Origin: JARFPW01 sp035464655
Lineage (GTDB): Bacteria; Gemmatimonadota; Gemmatimonadetes; Palauibacterales; Palauibacteraceae
Direction of reading: 5' to 3'
Length of the DNA: 64,000 nt
Assembly (NCBI GenBank): GCA_035464655.1
Contig: DATHRZ010000077.1
Coordinates: 1-64,000, forward strand
Shown here: piece after piece, positions 16,236 through 24,082 of the stretch
How positions within the stretch are numbered: the first letter of the stretch is position 1
Layout of the letters: each line of letters opens with the position of its first letter
Translations under genes and position numbers: made by a program
Notes under the pieces: generated by a model
What the model saw: the letters and a program-made list of their open reading frames with translations, nothing else
Database searches by the model: none
What the model was told of the DNA's origin: nothing

Positions 16236-16931
16236 GTGAATACCGCAATCAACCTCGCGGCCGGACGCCTGCGCATTCTTGCCTCATGCGCCTTTCTTGC
16301 CCTGCTGGCCGCGCCCGCGCCCCTCATCGGCCAGGAATTTCCCCGAGACGAACTGGACGAGGCGCTCGACGAACTCGCCACCGAACGCGCGCAGGAACTG
16401 AACCAGGCGTACTACGATTACGAAGCTTCCCTGGAAGATCTCAGACGTGAAGCCACCCGCGAGGACCGGCCGGAACTCTATGCCGAGCGACGGCAGGAAC
16501 TGAGGACGAAGCTCGAGGAGCGCGTTCTCAGAATCGAACGCGATTACGAGCAGCGCCGCGCCGACGTCCTCCTCGCGCATACGGACCGCGGAGACCGGGC
16601 GCGCCCCCTGGGCCAGGACGAGCGGTTCGGTCGACGGGCTGACGGGGGACGACCCGGCGTCGGGCGGAATCGCGGCGACCGCCGCATCGCGCAGTTGAAC
16701 GACGATCTCGCACGAGCCTGGGCGGCATTCCATCGGGAGGCGCAGGAAGCGCGCAGACGGGCACGGACGGACGACACGTGGGACGATTACGAAGCGACCC
16801 TCACACGTCTCCAAAACGAATACGAGCAGGAGATCGCAGACATTCAGAGACGCCAGCGGTCGTTGCGATTCGAAATGGAGCGGGAACGGCGCGCGGAGGC
16901 CGACAGGGTCGGTGAGCCGGACGACCGCTGA
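16236..16931 (+). CDS. Secreted, highly charged coiled-coil protein of unknown function
   Basis: A 231-residue protein that starts with GTG behind a strong AAAGGAG (16223-16229, gap six). Residues 1-33 are a signal peptide (LRILASCAFLALLAAPAPLIGQ). The mature part is almost all Glu, Arg, Asp, Ala and Gln with two long heptad-like helices, about 40-115 and 155-225. They are separated by a Gly/Arg-rich, disordered linker at about 120-150. Two similar helical halves (DYEASLEDLRREA and DYEATLTRLQNEY) suggest an internal duplication. I recognise no family; a periplasmic chaperone-like or structural role is only a guess. Confidence 0.7.
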   Translation: MNTAINLAAGRLRILASCAFLALLAAPAPLIGQEFPRDELDEALDELATERAQELNQAYYDYEASLEDLRREATREDRPELYAERRQELRTKLEERVLRIERDYEQRRADVLLAHTDRGDRARPLGQDERFGRRADGGRPGVGRNRGDRRIAQLNDDLARAWAAFHREAQEARRRARTDDTWDDYEATLTRLQNEYEQEIADIQRRQRSLRFEMERERRAEADRVGEPDDR

Positions 16932-16937
16932 CTTCGG

Positions 16938-17762
16938 TCAATCCCAGGCCGGGGCGAGCCCCCTGGGATCGATCAAGCGGCGATCGGCCTCGGTAAGGCT
17001 CGACACGCGCTGCATCTCCTCCTGCGAGAGCGCGAAGTCGAACACTTCGAAGTTCTCGGCGATGTGATCGGGGTCGCTCGAGCGTGGGATCGCCACCACG
17101 CCGGGCTGTTGGATCAGCCAGCGCAGGGCGACCTGCCCTTCGGTCTTGCCGTGCCGTCGTCCGATCTCCGTCAGTCGCTCGTTCCCGAACACCTTCCCGC
17201 GCGCCAGCGGCGAGTAGGCGGTCAACGCCATGCCGCGCTCGCGGACGGCCGCGAGGATCTCCGACTGATCGAGAAACGGGTGGTACTCGACCTGGTTCGT
17301 CGCCAGCGCCACCGGTGAGTGGCGCACGGCTTCGTCCAGCAGGAGGGTCGTGAAGTTGCTGACGCCGACGTGATCGGCCATTCCGGCCAGCCTCAGCTCG
17401 GCCAGTCGACCGAGAACGTCGGCCATCGGATGGCGTTCGCCGGGCCAGTGCAGCAACAACAGGTCGACGTAGTCCGTCTGCAGCCTGTCGAGGCTGGCGA
17501 CCACGGAGGGGCGAAGCTCGCCGGGACCGAAGTTGTCGGGCCACACCTTGGTCGTGAGGAAGACCTCCTCGCGGGGAACGCCCGATTCTGCGATCGCGGC
17601 GCCGACCTCGGCCTCGTTGCCGTAGATCTGCGCCGTGTCGATGTGCCGGTAACCTACTTCGAGTGCGACGGATACCGCCTCGAACGCTTCCGGCTGACGG
17701 AGCTCGAAGGTGCCGAATCCCAGGGCCGGGATCTTTGCGCCCTTCGCCGTGACGATTCTCAT
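16938..17762 (-). CDS. Aldo/keto reductase (DkgA/DkgB-like)
   Basis: A 274-residue NADPH-dependent (alpha/beta)8 reductase. The catalytic tetrad is visible: Asp and Tyr in YRHIDTAQIYGNE, Lys in FLTTKVW and His in LLLLHWPG. C-terminal cofactor motifs follow: TAYSPLARG and AIPRSSDPDHI. The length matches the DkgA/DkgB group, which reduces 2,5-diketogluconate, methylglyoxal and small aldehydes. It is convergent with the coiled-coil gene (6 bases apart) and divergent from the DUF892-like gene. The substrate cannot be named from sequence. Confidence 0.92.
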   Translation of the reverse strand: MRIVTAKGAKIPALGFGTFELRQPEAFEAVSVALEVGYRHIDTAQIYGNEAEVGAAIAESGVPREEVFLTTKVWPDNFGPGELRPSVVASLDRLQTDYVDLLLLHWPGERHPMADVLGRLAELRLAGMADHVGVSNFTTLLLDEAVRHSPVALATNQVEYHPFLDQSEILAAVRERGMALTAYSPLARGKVFGNERLTEIGRRHGKTEGQVALRWLIQQPGVVAIPRSSDPDHIAENFEVFDFALSQEEMQRVSSLTEADRRLIDPRGLAPAWD

Positions 17763-18022
17763 GATGGGCCCCTGATCATTTCATTTCTGTCTGGATTGAA
17801 ACTACGGGCAAGTCGGCGGCGCCGCCGGTCGCACCGCCATACAGACGTACGATGGATCTCACATCCCGTTTCCCTGCAAGGACATTCGCGCAACCGTCCG
17901 CGCGCCCCGCACCCGGGTGGTCGTCCGGCCCGACTCCTGCGTTCTATGACTCCCGACGGCCCGGGCGTGGGTGGCCCGTGAGATGACCCGTGATGATCGG
18001 CATCCATCGAGGAGGGGATCCA

Positions 18023-18574
18023 ATGACGGCGGAACGCGCATCAGCCCGGGAACGCTACAGGAGCGGGTTGGAGAGCCTGCTCGCCCTCGAACTACAGACC
18101 GAAGCCCTGATTCCAACCATGGCGGCGTATGCCGGATGCGACCGCCTGCGCCGCTTCTTCGATGACCTGCCCCCGATGATCAGGCGGCAACGCCGTCGCC
18201 TCGAGCTCCTGCTGAACGCGTTTCCGGAACGAACGGACACGCCGACGGTTGCGGCTCGACCCGGTCTCGAGGAGGAACTGCGGGAGATCGGCAGCACGCC
18301 CAATCCCGCGGAGCGGGACACGGAGCTGATCACCTCCGCGGCCTGGATCATCGGCCTGCAGATCGAGCAGTACGGGGCGACGCGCGACCTGGCGATAGGG
18401 CTCGGCGACTTCGAGGCCGCCAGGCACCTGCAGCGATCGCTGAACACGGTGGGAGCGCTGAGCTTGAGGCTCTTCCGAGTCTCCCGGCGCCTCCGGCAGG
18501 TGGCCTTCGACTTCCCCCTCCTGGAGGTGAGTGACTTCGACCGCCTGCCGGCGTTCACCGGCGCCCTGCCCTGA
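18023..18574 (+). CDS. DUF892 (YciE/YciF-like) ferritin-like protein
   Basis: A 183-residue all-helical protein. ATG 18023 sits behind GAGGAGGGG (18009-18017); an upstream ATG at 17990 is less likely. The layout matches the DUF892 family: a helix with LLALELQTEALIPTMAAYA, a long helix of Arg-rich FFDDLPPMIRRQRRRLELL, a loop, then ITSAAWIIGLQIEQYGATRDLA, which resembles the E-x2-Y part of the family's diiron site, and a last helix. Several of the usual acidic ligands are not evident, so metal binding is doubtful. In other bacteria these proteins are linked to stress responses. Similarity is moderate. Confidence 0.6.
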   Translation: MTAERASARERYRSGLESLLALELQTEALIPTMAAYAGCDRLRRFFDDLPPMIRRQRRRLELLLNAFPERTDTPTVAARPGLEEELREIGSTPNPAERDTELITSAAWIIGLQIEQYGATRDLAIGLGDFEAARHLQRSLNTVGALSLRLFRVSRRLRQVAFDFPLLEVSDFDRLPAFTGALP

Positions 18575-18612
18575 GTGCCCGCCGGCCCGGTGCCTCCTCT
18601 CCGGGCCTCGGT

Positions 18613-19386
18613 TCAGAAGGCTCCTGCCGCGTACCAGACGCCGAAAGCCGCACTCGCGACGCCGATGACCGGAATCATCGGCTCGAGCCAGCGGCCGATC
18701 GCGCCGCTGGCCAGGCCATGTCCGACCAGGGCCGACAGGAGGCCCATCGACAGGGCGGTTCCAGCCGCGAACACGAACAGGGCGAGCGTACCGACGGCCG
18801 GCGTCGAAGCGGCGGCCACCAGGAGGACGCCGGCGCCGGCCGACCCGCCCACCCCGTGCACGAGCCCGACGCCGAAGGCCTCGCGGGGCGTGCGCCCCAG
18901 CGAGTCCTCCGGGTGGCCATGTACGTGGGCGGCCGCCTCCGGATGGCCCTGGTCGGGTGCGTGCTCATGCATGTGGGGATGCGCGTGTACGAGCGGCTCA
19001 TCCAGGTGCTCGCCTCCGTGCTCGTGCACGTGGGCGTGCAGGTAACCCCGGTGCCAGCGGACGAGCAGCCGGACGGCGAGCGCCACGATCAGCGCCCCGA
19101 TCGCGAACTCGGCACCGCGCGCCACGCCTTCGGGTAGCCATTGCCCGAAGAACACCACGGGCAGGCCGAACAGGAACAGCGTCGTCCCATGGCCGACGCC
19201 CCAGGCCAGACCCAGGCGGCCGGCCCGGCGGCGGGCGTCGACCCGGTCGCTGAACACCAGGGTCGAGAGAGCGGTGACGTGGTCCGGGTCCGACGCGTGC
19301 CGGATTCCCAGCAGGAGCGCCGCCGCCAGGCCGAGGAGAACGCTGCCGCCGCCGAGACCGGTGATCCACCCGGCGATTCCGTGCAT
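18613..19386 (-). CDS. Nickel/cobalt permease with His-rich loop (NiCoT/UreH-like)
   Basis: A 257-residue inner-membrane protein with about six transmembrane helices. The second helix carries RHASDPDHVTAL, a variant of the NiCoT signature H-x4-D-H. A cytosolic loop at about residues 117-160 has roughly a dozen His in HAHVHEHGG, HAHPHMHEHAP and HVHGH patterns, typical of a nickel-binding loop. It is the last gene of the hyp operon, one base after the SIS gene, which points to nickel for [NiFe] hydrogenase. UreH/HupE-type permeases are alternatives; the metal is inferred from context. Confidence 0.82.
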   Translation of the reverse strand: MHGIAGWITGLGGGSVLLGLAAALLLGIRHASDPDHVTALSTLVFSDRVDARRRAGRLGLAWGVGHGTTLFLFGLPVVFFGQWLPEGVARGAEFAIGALIVALAVRLLVRWHRGYLHAHVHEHGGEHLDEPLVHAHPHMHEHAPDQGHPEAAAHVHGHPEDSLGRTPREAFGVGLVHGVGGSAGAGVLLVAAASTPAVGTLALFVFAAGTALSMGLLSALVGHGLASGAIGRWLEPMIPVIGVASAAFGVWYAAGAF

Positions 19387-19387
19387 G

Positions 19388-19975
19388 TCAGGCTACCTCT
19401 TCGGGCTCTTCGGCGACTCCGACCCGCTCGACCAGTTCGCGGAGCACGTGATAGTGCGTCTCGGCGATCTCCTGCCGGACGAACGGATCGGGCGTCTCGA
19501 CCGGAAAGTCCCACGCGGCTCCGGCGGCTCCGTAGGCGATCGTGAGACAGCCGCGCTCGCGAGCGACCTCGAGGGCCTCTCGCGTCTCCCCCGAAGCGTC
19601 GTCGTCCGCCCCGAATGCGATCACGATGTCGGGTGGCTCGAGCACGAGCTCGGCCTGCCGTCGCAGCGAGCCGCTCCCGGCCGCCAGGCCGAGCGCCGGG
19701 AGGGCGCGCTTCCCCACGATCACCGGGTGAACGAATTCGACGGCCACGTGGCTGACGTCGGAGCAGGCGGCGGGGGTGCGGCCGAGCGCCACGAGGCGGC
19801 CGTCGCGGGCGAACCGCTCGGCCATACGATGGCAGAGCGCAGCCGTGCGCTCCGCCTCGGCGCCGAAGAACGACGCGTTCGCGGCCGTGCGCCGCGCGAG
19901 CGCCGCCTTGACGATGTCGATCGGGTCCCGACCCGCCGCTTCGCGGCCGCCCAGCGCCCGCGCCGAATCGGTCAC
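19388..19975 (-). CDS. SIS-domain protein of the hydrogenase maturation operon
   Basis: A 195-residue sugar-isomerase (SIS) domain protein related to phosphoheptose isomerases. IDIVKAALARRTAANASFFGAE at the N-terminus and the later IVIAFGADDDASGETREALE block (the usual phosphosugar-binding Ser/Thr loop region) show the fold. GTG 19975 overlaps the hypB stop. SIS proteins recur in hyp clusters of some high-affinity hydrogenases, but their task there is not known to me. A sugar isomerase role is not supported by any neighbour. Confidence 0.75.
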   Translation of the reverse strand: MTDSARALGGREAAGRDPIDIVKAALARRTAANASFFGAEAERTAALCHRMAERFARDGRLVALGRTPAACSDVSHVAVEFVHPVIVGKRALPALGLAAGSGSLRRQAELVLEPPDIVIAFGADDDASGETREALEVARERGCLTIAYGAAGAAWDFPVETPDPFVRQEIAETHYHVLRELVERVGVAEEPEEVA

Positions 19976-20655
19976 GCCGCTTCGCGGCCCCGCTCGGCCA
20001 CGTCGCGCAGCCAGTCGAACCACGCGTCGAGACCCTCACCGGTGCGGGCGCTCACCAGGGCGCAGGGGACGCCCGGATGCACGGCGTCGAGATTTGAGAG
20101 AAAGGCGTCCATGTCGAAATCGAGATGGGGCAGCAGGTCGATCTTGTTGACCAGCACGAAGTCGCAGGCACGGAACATCAGCGGATACTTCAGCGGCTTG
20201 TCCTCGCCCTCGGTCACGGCGGAGGCCATCACGCGCGCGTTCTCGCCGATCCGGAACTCGGCCGGACAGACCAGGTTTCCCACGTTCTCGACGATGAGCA
20301 GATCGATCTCCTCGAGCGGCAGCGACGGCAGGGCCGAACGCACCATGTTCGCGTCGAGGTGGCACTCTCCGCCGAAGCCGGCGTCGGTGTTGATCTGTAC
20401 GACGGGCGCGTGGTGGTGGGCCAGTCGGTCGGCGTCGAGGCTACCCTGCACGTCGCCCTCGAGCACACCGAGCCGGATCTCGTCGTCGAGCCGCTCGAGG
20501 GCGCGCTCGAGCAACGTCGTCTTCCCGGCGCCCGGCGAGCTCATGAAGTTCACGACCGTCACGCCGGCGCGGTCGAAGTCGGCGCGGTTGGCGCGCGCGA
20601 TCGTATTGTTCGCGTCGAGGGCGTCCTCGACGACGCGGATCTTCTTGACGTGCAT
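19972..20655 (-). CDS. hypB: Hydrogenase maturation GTPase HypB
   Basis: A 227-residue GTPase that, with HypA, delivers nickel to the [NiFe] hydrogenase large-subunit precursor. The P-loop is SSPGAGKTT. INTDAGFGGECHLDANMV holds the Cys-His metal site of the G domain, and VLVNKIDLL is the guanine motif. The N-terminal Cys-rich or His-rich nickel-storage region found in many HypB proteins is missing. The nickel reservoir may instead be the His-rich permease loop two genes downstream. ATG 20655 has GGAG six bases upstream. Confidence 0.95.
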   Translation of the reverse strand: MHVKKIRVVEDALDANNTIARANRADFDRAGVTVVNFMSSPGAGKTTLLERALERLDDEIRLGVLEGDVQGSLDADRLAHHHAPVVQINTDAGFGGECHLDANMVRSALPSLPLEEIDLLIVENVGNLVCPAEFRIGENARVMASAVTEGEDKPLKYPLMFRACDFVLVNKIDLLPHLDFDMDAFLSNLDAVHPGVPCALVSARTGEGLDAWFDWLRDVAERGREAA

Positions 20656-20722
20656 TTCGTTCTCCCGCCGGCGACCCCGCGGCCGACCGGCCATGTTGTC
20701 ACCCGGACGCTCGGCCCTTCCG

Positions 20723-21070
20723 TCAGGCCTCGACCGGGTCCTCCACTTCCAGCCAGTCGATCAGCAGCTCGTTGCCTCGCACGATCTCGAGGTCGAAGCT
20801 CTCGCAGGCGCCGCAGCGGAACGGGAAGCCCGCCTGTGGCGTCTCTTCGCCGCAGGCGCGGCAGGCGCCCACGGCTTCGACGCTCTCGATGACCAGCGGC
20901 GCCCCGTCGGCCACCGTGTCCTTCGTAATCAGCTCCCAACTGAACTCGAGCGACGCGGGCACGACCTGGCGCAGGTGCCCCACCTTGAGCTGCACGTGGG
21001 TCACACGCCGTCCGTCCGCGTGCCGAAGCACGCTGTCCAGTATCGACCCGGCGATCGCCATTTCGTGCAT
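20723..21070 (-). CDS. hypA: Hydrogenase nickel-insertion protein HypA
   Basis: A 115-residue metallochaperone. It begins MHEMAIA, so the conserved N-terminal MHE with the nickel-ligand His2 is kept. The zinc domain is the two CxxC pairs, CRACGEE and CGACES. It works with HypB in nickel delivery. It lies 29 bases after hypE and 67 bases before hypB on the same strand. Confidence 0.95.
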   Translation of the reverse strand: MHEMAIAGSILDSVLRHADGRRVTHVQLKVGHLRQVVPASLEFSWELITKDTVADGAPLVIESVEAVGACRACGEETPQAGFPFRCGACESFDLEIVRGNELLIDWLEVEDPVEA

Positions 21071-21099
21071 CCCATGCGCCTTTTCGGAGGACGCTTAGG

Positions 21100-22245
21100 C
21101 TAGCAGATGCGCGGTAGCGGATCGCCGACCAGCAGGTCCATCACACGCCTCCCTCCGAACGCGGTCTGCGCGAGCACCATCTCCCGGGGTTCCGTCTTGA
21201 TCTCACCGATCTCGGCCGCCCGCTCGCAGCCCGGCACCGCGCGCATGGCCTCGAGCGCGGCGTCGGCCGCCTCGGGCGCGACGACGACGACCAGCACGCC
21301 CTCGTTCGCCACGTACATCGGGTCGATGCCGAGGATCTCGCACGCGCCGGCCACGGCCGGGTGCACCGGGATCGCGTCCTCGCGCACCAGCGCCGCGACG
21401 CCCGACGTGGCGGCCAGTTCGTTGAGCACCGAGGCCACGCCCCCACGCGTCGCGTCACGGGCGCAACGCAGGTCGGCCCCCGCCGCCTCGAGCAGCGCGT
21501 CCATCGCGGGCCACAGCGAACGCGTGTCGGACTCGATCGCGGCGCCGAGCTCGAACTCGCCGCGCGCCAGCATGATGGCGGTTCCGTGGTCGCCGACCCG
21601 GCCCGATACGAGGATGCGGTCGCCCGGCTTCAGCGACGCGGGAGACAGTCGGGCGCGCGGGTCGCGGCGCCCGAGGCCGGTCGTGCAGATGTACATCGCG
21701 TCGGCGTGGCCGCGTTCGACGACTTTCGTGTCGCCCGCCACGATCCGCACACCGGCCGCCTCGGCCGCACCGGCGATCGCTTTCACCTCGTGCTCGAGGT
21801 CCTCCGCCGTCAGCCCCTCTTCGAGGACGAACGACAGAGTGAGCACCAGGGGCCGGGCGCCCGACACGGCGAGGTCGTTCACCGTGCCGTTGACCGCCAG
21901 CTCGCCGATCGAGCCGCCCGGGAAACGGATGGGCGTGACGACGAAGCTGTCGGTCGTGAGTGCGAGCTCGGCGCCGTCGACGGTCAGCTTCGCCGCATCG
22001 TCGAGGGTCGCGAGCTCGCCCGAGGCGAAGGCCGGCAGAAACAGGCCCTCGATCAGGCTCGCCATCGCCTTGCCGCCCGCCCCGTGCGCCATCGTGATGC
22101 GCTCGTCGCGGAACTTCGCCGGCATCGAACGCACCTTCTCGATCTTCGCCAGCGCCTCGCGCTCGCGGTCGTCGCGCTCCCCGCGGCCTTCGTCGGCCCC
22201 GGACGCGGACGCGGCAGACGTCTCCATCGAGTCGACAGGCTTCAC
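21100..22245 (-). CDS. hypE: Hydrogenase maturation protein HypE
   Basis: A 381-residue PurM-like ATPase that dehydrates the carbamoyl group on its C-terminal Cys to thiocyanate, the cyanide donor for the Fe(CN)2CO centre. The protein ends LPRIC, so the essential terminal Cys is present. The core begins at about residue 47 with ITMAHGAGGKAMASLI; AVNGTVNDLAVSGARP and CARDATRGGVASVLNEL are further signatures. The GTG start overlaps the hypD stop but gives about 45 disordered, charged residues ahead of the core; a later start is possible. Confidence 0.94.
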   Translation of the reverse strand: MKPVDSMETSAASASGADEGRGERDDREREALAKIEKVRSMPAKFRDERITMAHGAGGKAMASLIEGLFLPAFASGELATLDDAAKLTVDGAELALTTDSFVVTPIRFPGGSIGELAVNGTVNDLAVSGARPLVLTLSFVLEEGLTAEDLEHEVKAIAGAAEAAGVRIVAGDTKVVERGHADAMYICTTGLGRRDPRARLSPASLKPGDRILVSGRVGDHGTAIMLARGEFELGAAIESDTRSLWPAMDALLEAAGADLRCARDATRGGVASVLNELAATSGVAALVREDAIPVHPAVAGACEILGIDPMYVANEGVLVVVVAPEAADAALEAMRAVPGCERAAEIGEIKTEPREMVLAQTAFGGRRVMDLLVGDPLPRIC

Positions 22246-23357
22246 ACGACCTCCCGTTCGCGGGCGAACCGTCCGAAGTTGTAGTAGGCGGCGCAGGCCC
22301 CCTCGCTCGACACCATGCAGGTGCCGATCGGGTTCTCGGGCGTGCAGGCCGTGCCGAACACCTTGCACTCCCACGGCTTGATGACGCCCTTCAGCACTTC
22401 TCCGCACTGGCAGGCTTTCGGGTCGGCGACGCGCACGCCGGGCACCTCGAAGCGCAGTTCGGCGTCGAACTCGGCGTAGGCGTCATTGAGCTTGAGCCCG
22501 CTCTGCGAGATGAACCCGAGCCCGCGCCACTCGAAGTGGGGCCGGAGCTCGAACACCTCGGCCAGCACGCGGAGCGCGGCCGGATTCCCGTCGTACGGGA
22601 CGACGCGCTTGTACTGGTTCTCGACCTCGCAGCGGCCCTCGGCGAGTTGCTGAAGGATCATCTGAATGCTCTGAAGCACGTCGAGCGGCTCGAAGCCCGA
22701 GACCACGATCGGCTTGCCGTAGTCGGCCGAGATGAACTCGTAGGGACGCGCCCCGATCACCGTCGAGACGTGGCCCGGTCCGACGAAACCGTCGAGCCGC
22801 AGGTCGGGCGACTCGAGCAGGGCGCGCAGCGGCGGGACGATCGTGACGTGGTTGCAGTAGCACGAGAAGTTCGTGACGCCCTCGGCCTTCGCACGCATGA
22901 GGGTGAGGGCCGTCGAGGGCGCCGTCGTCTCGAACCCGACGGCGAAAAACACTACCTCGCGGTCGGGGTTTTCGCGGGCGATGCGCAGAGCGTCGAGCGG
23001 CGAGTACACCATGCGGATGTCGGCGCCCTTCGCCTTCGCCTCGAGCAGCGTCCCGTCGCCGCCCGGCACGCGCATCATGTCGCCGAAGCAGCTGAAGATC
23101 ACTTCGGGACGGCGGGCCACCGTGATCCCGTCGTCCACCCGGCCCATCGGGATCACGCAGACCGGACAGCCGGGACCGTGCACGAGTTCGACGTTGCCCG
23201 GCAGGAGGTCGTCGACGCCGTAGCGGTAGATCGTGTGGGTGTGCCCGCCACACACCTCCATAACCTTGTAGTGGCGCCCGGGATCCACGGTGCGGGCGAT
23301 TCGCTCCGCCAGGACCTGTCCGAGCTCCGGGTTCCGATACTCGTCGACGAACTTCAT
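22242..23357 (-). CDS. hypD: Hydrogenase maturation protein HypD
   Basis: A 371-residue Fe-S protein that forms the scaffold with HypC on which Fe(CN)2CO is built. All hallmarks are visible: MEVCGGHTHTIYRYG, VHGPGCPVCVIP, the GFETTAPSTAL region, and the C-terminal [4Fe-4S] Cys set in ACQCGEVLKG and VFGTACTPENPIGTC. ATGA overlaps link it to the small HypC-like gene before it and a GTGA overlap to hypE after it. Confidence 0.96.
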   Translation of the reverse strand: MKFVDEYRNPELGQVLAERIARTVDPGRHYKVMEVCGGHTHTIYRYGVDDLLPGNVELVHGPGCPVCVIPMGRVDDGITVARRPEVIFSCFGDMMRVPGGDGTLLEAKAKGADIRMVYSPLDALRIARENPDREVVFFAVGFETTAPSTALTLMRAKAEGVTNFSCYCNHVTIVPPLRALLESPDLRLDGFVGPGHVSTVIGARPYEFISADYGKPIVVSGFEPLDVLQSIQMILQQLAEGRCEVENQYKRVVPYDGNPAALRVLAEVFELRPHFEWRGLGFISQSGLKLNDAYAEFDAELRFEVPGVRVADPKACQCGEVLKGVIKPWECKVFGTACTPENPIGTCMVSSEGACAAYYNFGRFAREREVV

Positions 23358-23593
23358 GCGGAGGACTCCCGCGGGACGGTGGCTTCCGGCTCGCCGTCGA
23401 GGCGCAGCAAGGCCGTGCCCGCATGCACGAGCAGACGGTCTCCGACCTGCACGTTCTCGACGAGCGCCGTCATCACCTCCGTGCGCGCCCCGTCATCGTC
23501 CACGCAGATCGCGAGATCGGGATCGTCGTGCAGCGCCGCGACGCGCATCGGGACGCCCTCGTCGGAGCAGGTGACGCAGTGGAAGGAGTTCAT
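23354..23593 (-). CDS. Second HypC/HupF-family chaperone
   Basis: A 79-residue HypC-like protein: an N-terminal CVTCSDEGVPMRVAAL in place of the MCLAIPG of true HypC, then the same beta-barrel pattern (EVMTALVENVQVGDRLLVHAGTALLRL). HypC proteins use their N-terminal Cys to carry the iron unit; here the Cys lies at position 6, preceded by MNSFH. Paired hypC paralogues accompany certain hydrogenase groups, such as those of actinobacteria. ATGA overlaps with hypC and hypD show tight coupling. Confidence 0.85.
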   Translation of the reverse strand: MNSFHCVTCSDEGVPMRVAALHDDPDLAICVDDDGARTEVMTALVENVQVGDRLLVHAGTALLRLDGEPEATVPRESSA

Positions 23594-23865
23594 TGGATGA
23601 AGCTCCCCATGAAGTCTTCGATCTCCTGCTCGTAGTCCTCGCCCATCGACTCGAGCAGCTTGAGGGTGGCATGGGCTTCGGCTTCGTCGACCTTCGAAAG
23701 GGCGAAGCCGACGTGGATCAGAACCCAGTCGCCGGGGCCCACGCCGCCGTCGTCATCGAGTAGACCGATGTTGACGTTGCGGTGCACACCCGCCACGTCG
23801 ACGGTGGCGATCCGGTTGGACTCGTCCACCAGCTTGACGACCTGCCCTGGAATCGCGAGGCACAC
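23590..23865 (-). CDS. hypC: Hydrogenase assembly chaperone HypC
   Basis: A 91-residue chaperone starting (GTG) with MCLAIPGQVV, so Cys2 that binds the iron intermediate is present. It partners HypD and the large-subunit precursor. The 217 bases between the hypF stop and this start hold two hairpins, GCGGTCGG/CCGACCGC at 23910-23935 and a nested GGAG/CTCC stem near 23950-23965. A TTGACA on the minus strand (24081-24086) overlaps the hypF stop, so hypC may have its own promoter, though no good -10 is seen. Confidence 0.95.
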   Translation of the reverse strand: MCLAIPGQVVKLVDESNRIATVDVAGVHRNVNIGLLDDDGGVGPGDWVLIHVGFALSKVDEAEAHATLKLLESMGEDYEQEIEDFMGSFIQ

Positions 23866-24082
23866 GTTCAGCCTCCAGCGCCGAGAGTGACGTCGGTCGT
23901 CTCGTCACAGCGGTCGGCAAACCGCTTCCGACCGCCGTCGGCCACCGCGGAGCCAGGCTCCGTGGCGTCGTCGAGCTGTCGGGCGCGTCAGGGGGGGAAG
24001 GAACGCCACCGTAAGCTCAAAAGCGAGAACGCATTCAACCACGAATGCTGCCTCCCATAATCCGACGGACCGGGCCGCGGTG

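Noticed and set aside
17763..18022. Small gene in the gap between the aldo-keto reductase and the DUF892-like gene
   Set aside because: Open frames here lack ribosome sites and recognisable composition; I see nothing firm in this gap.
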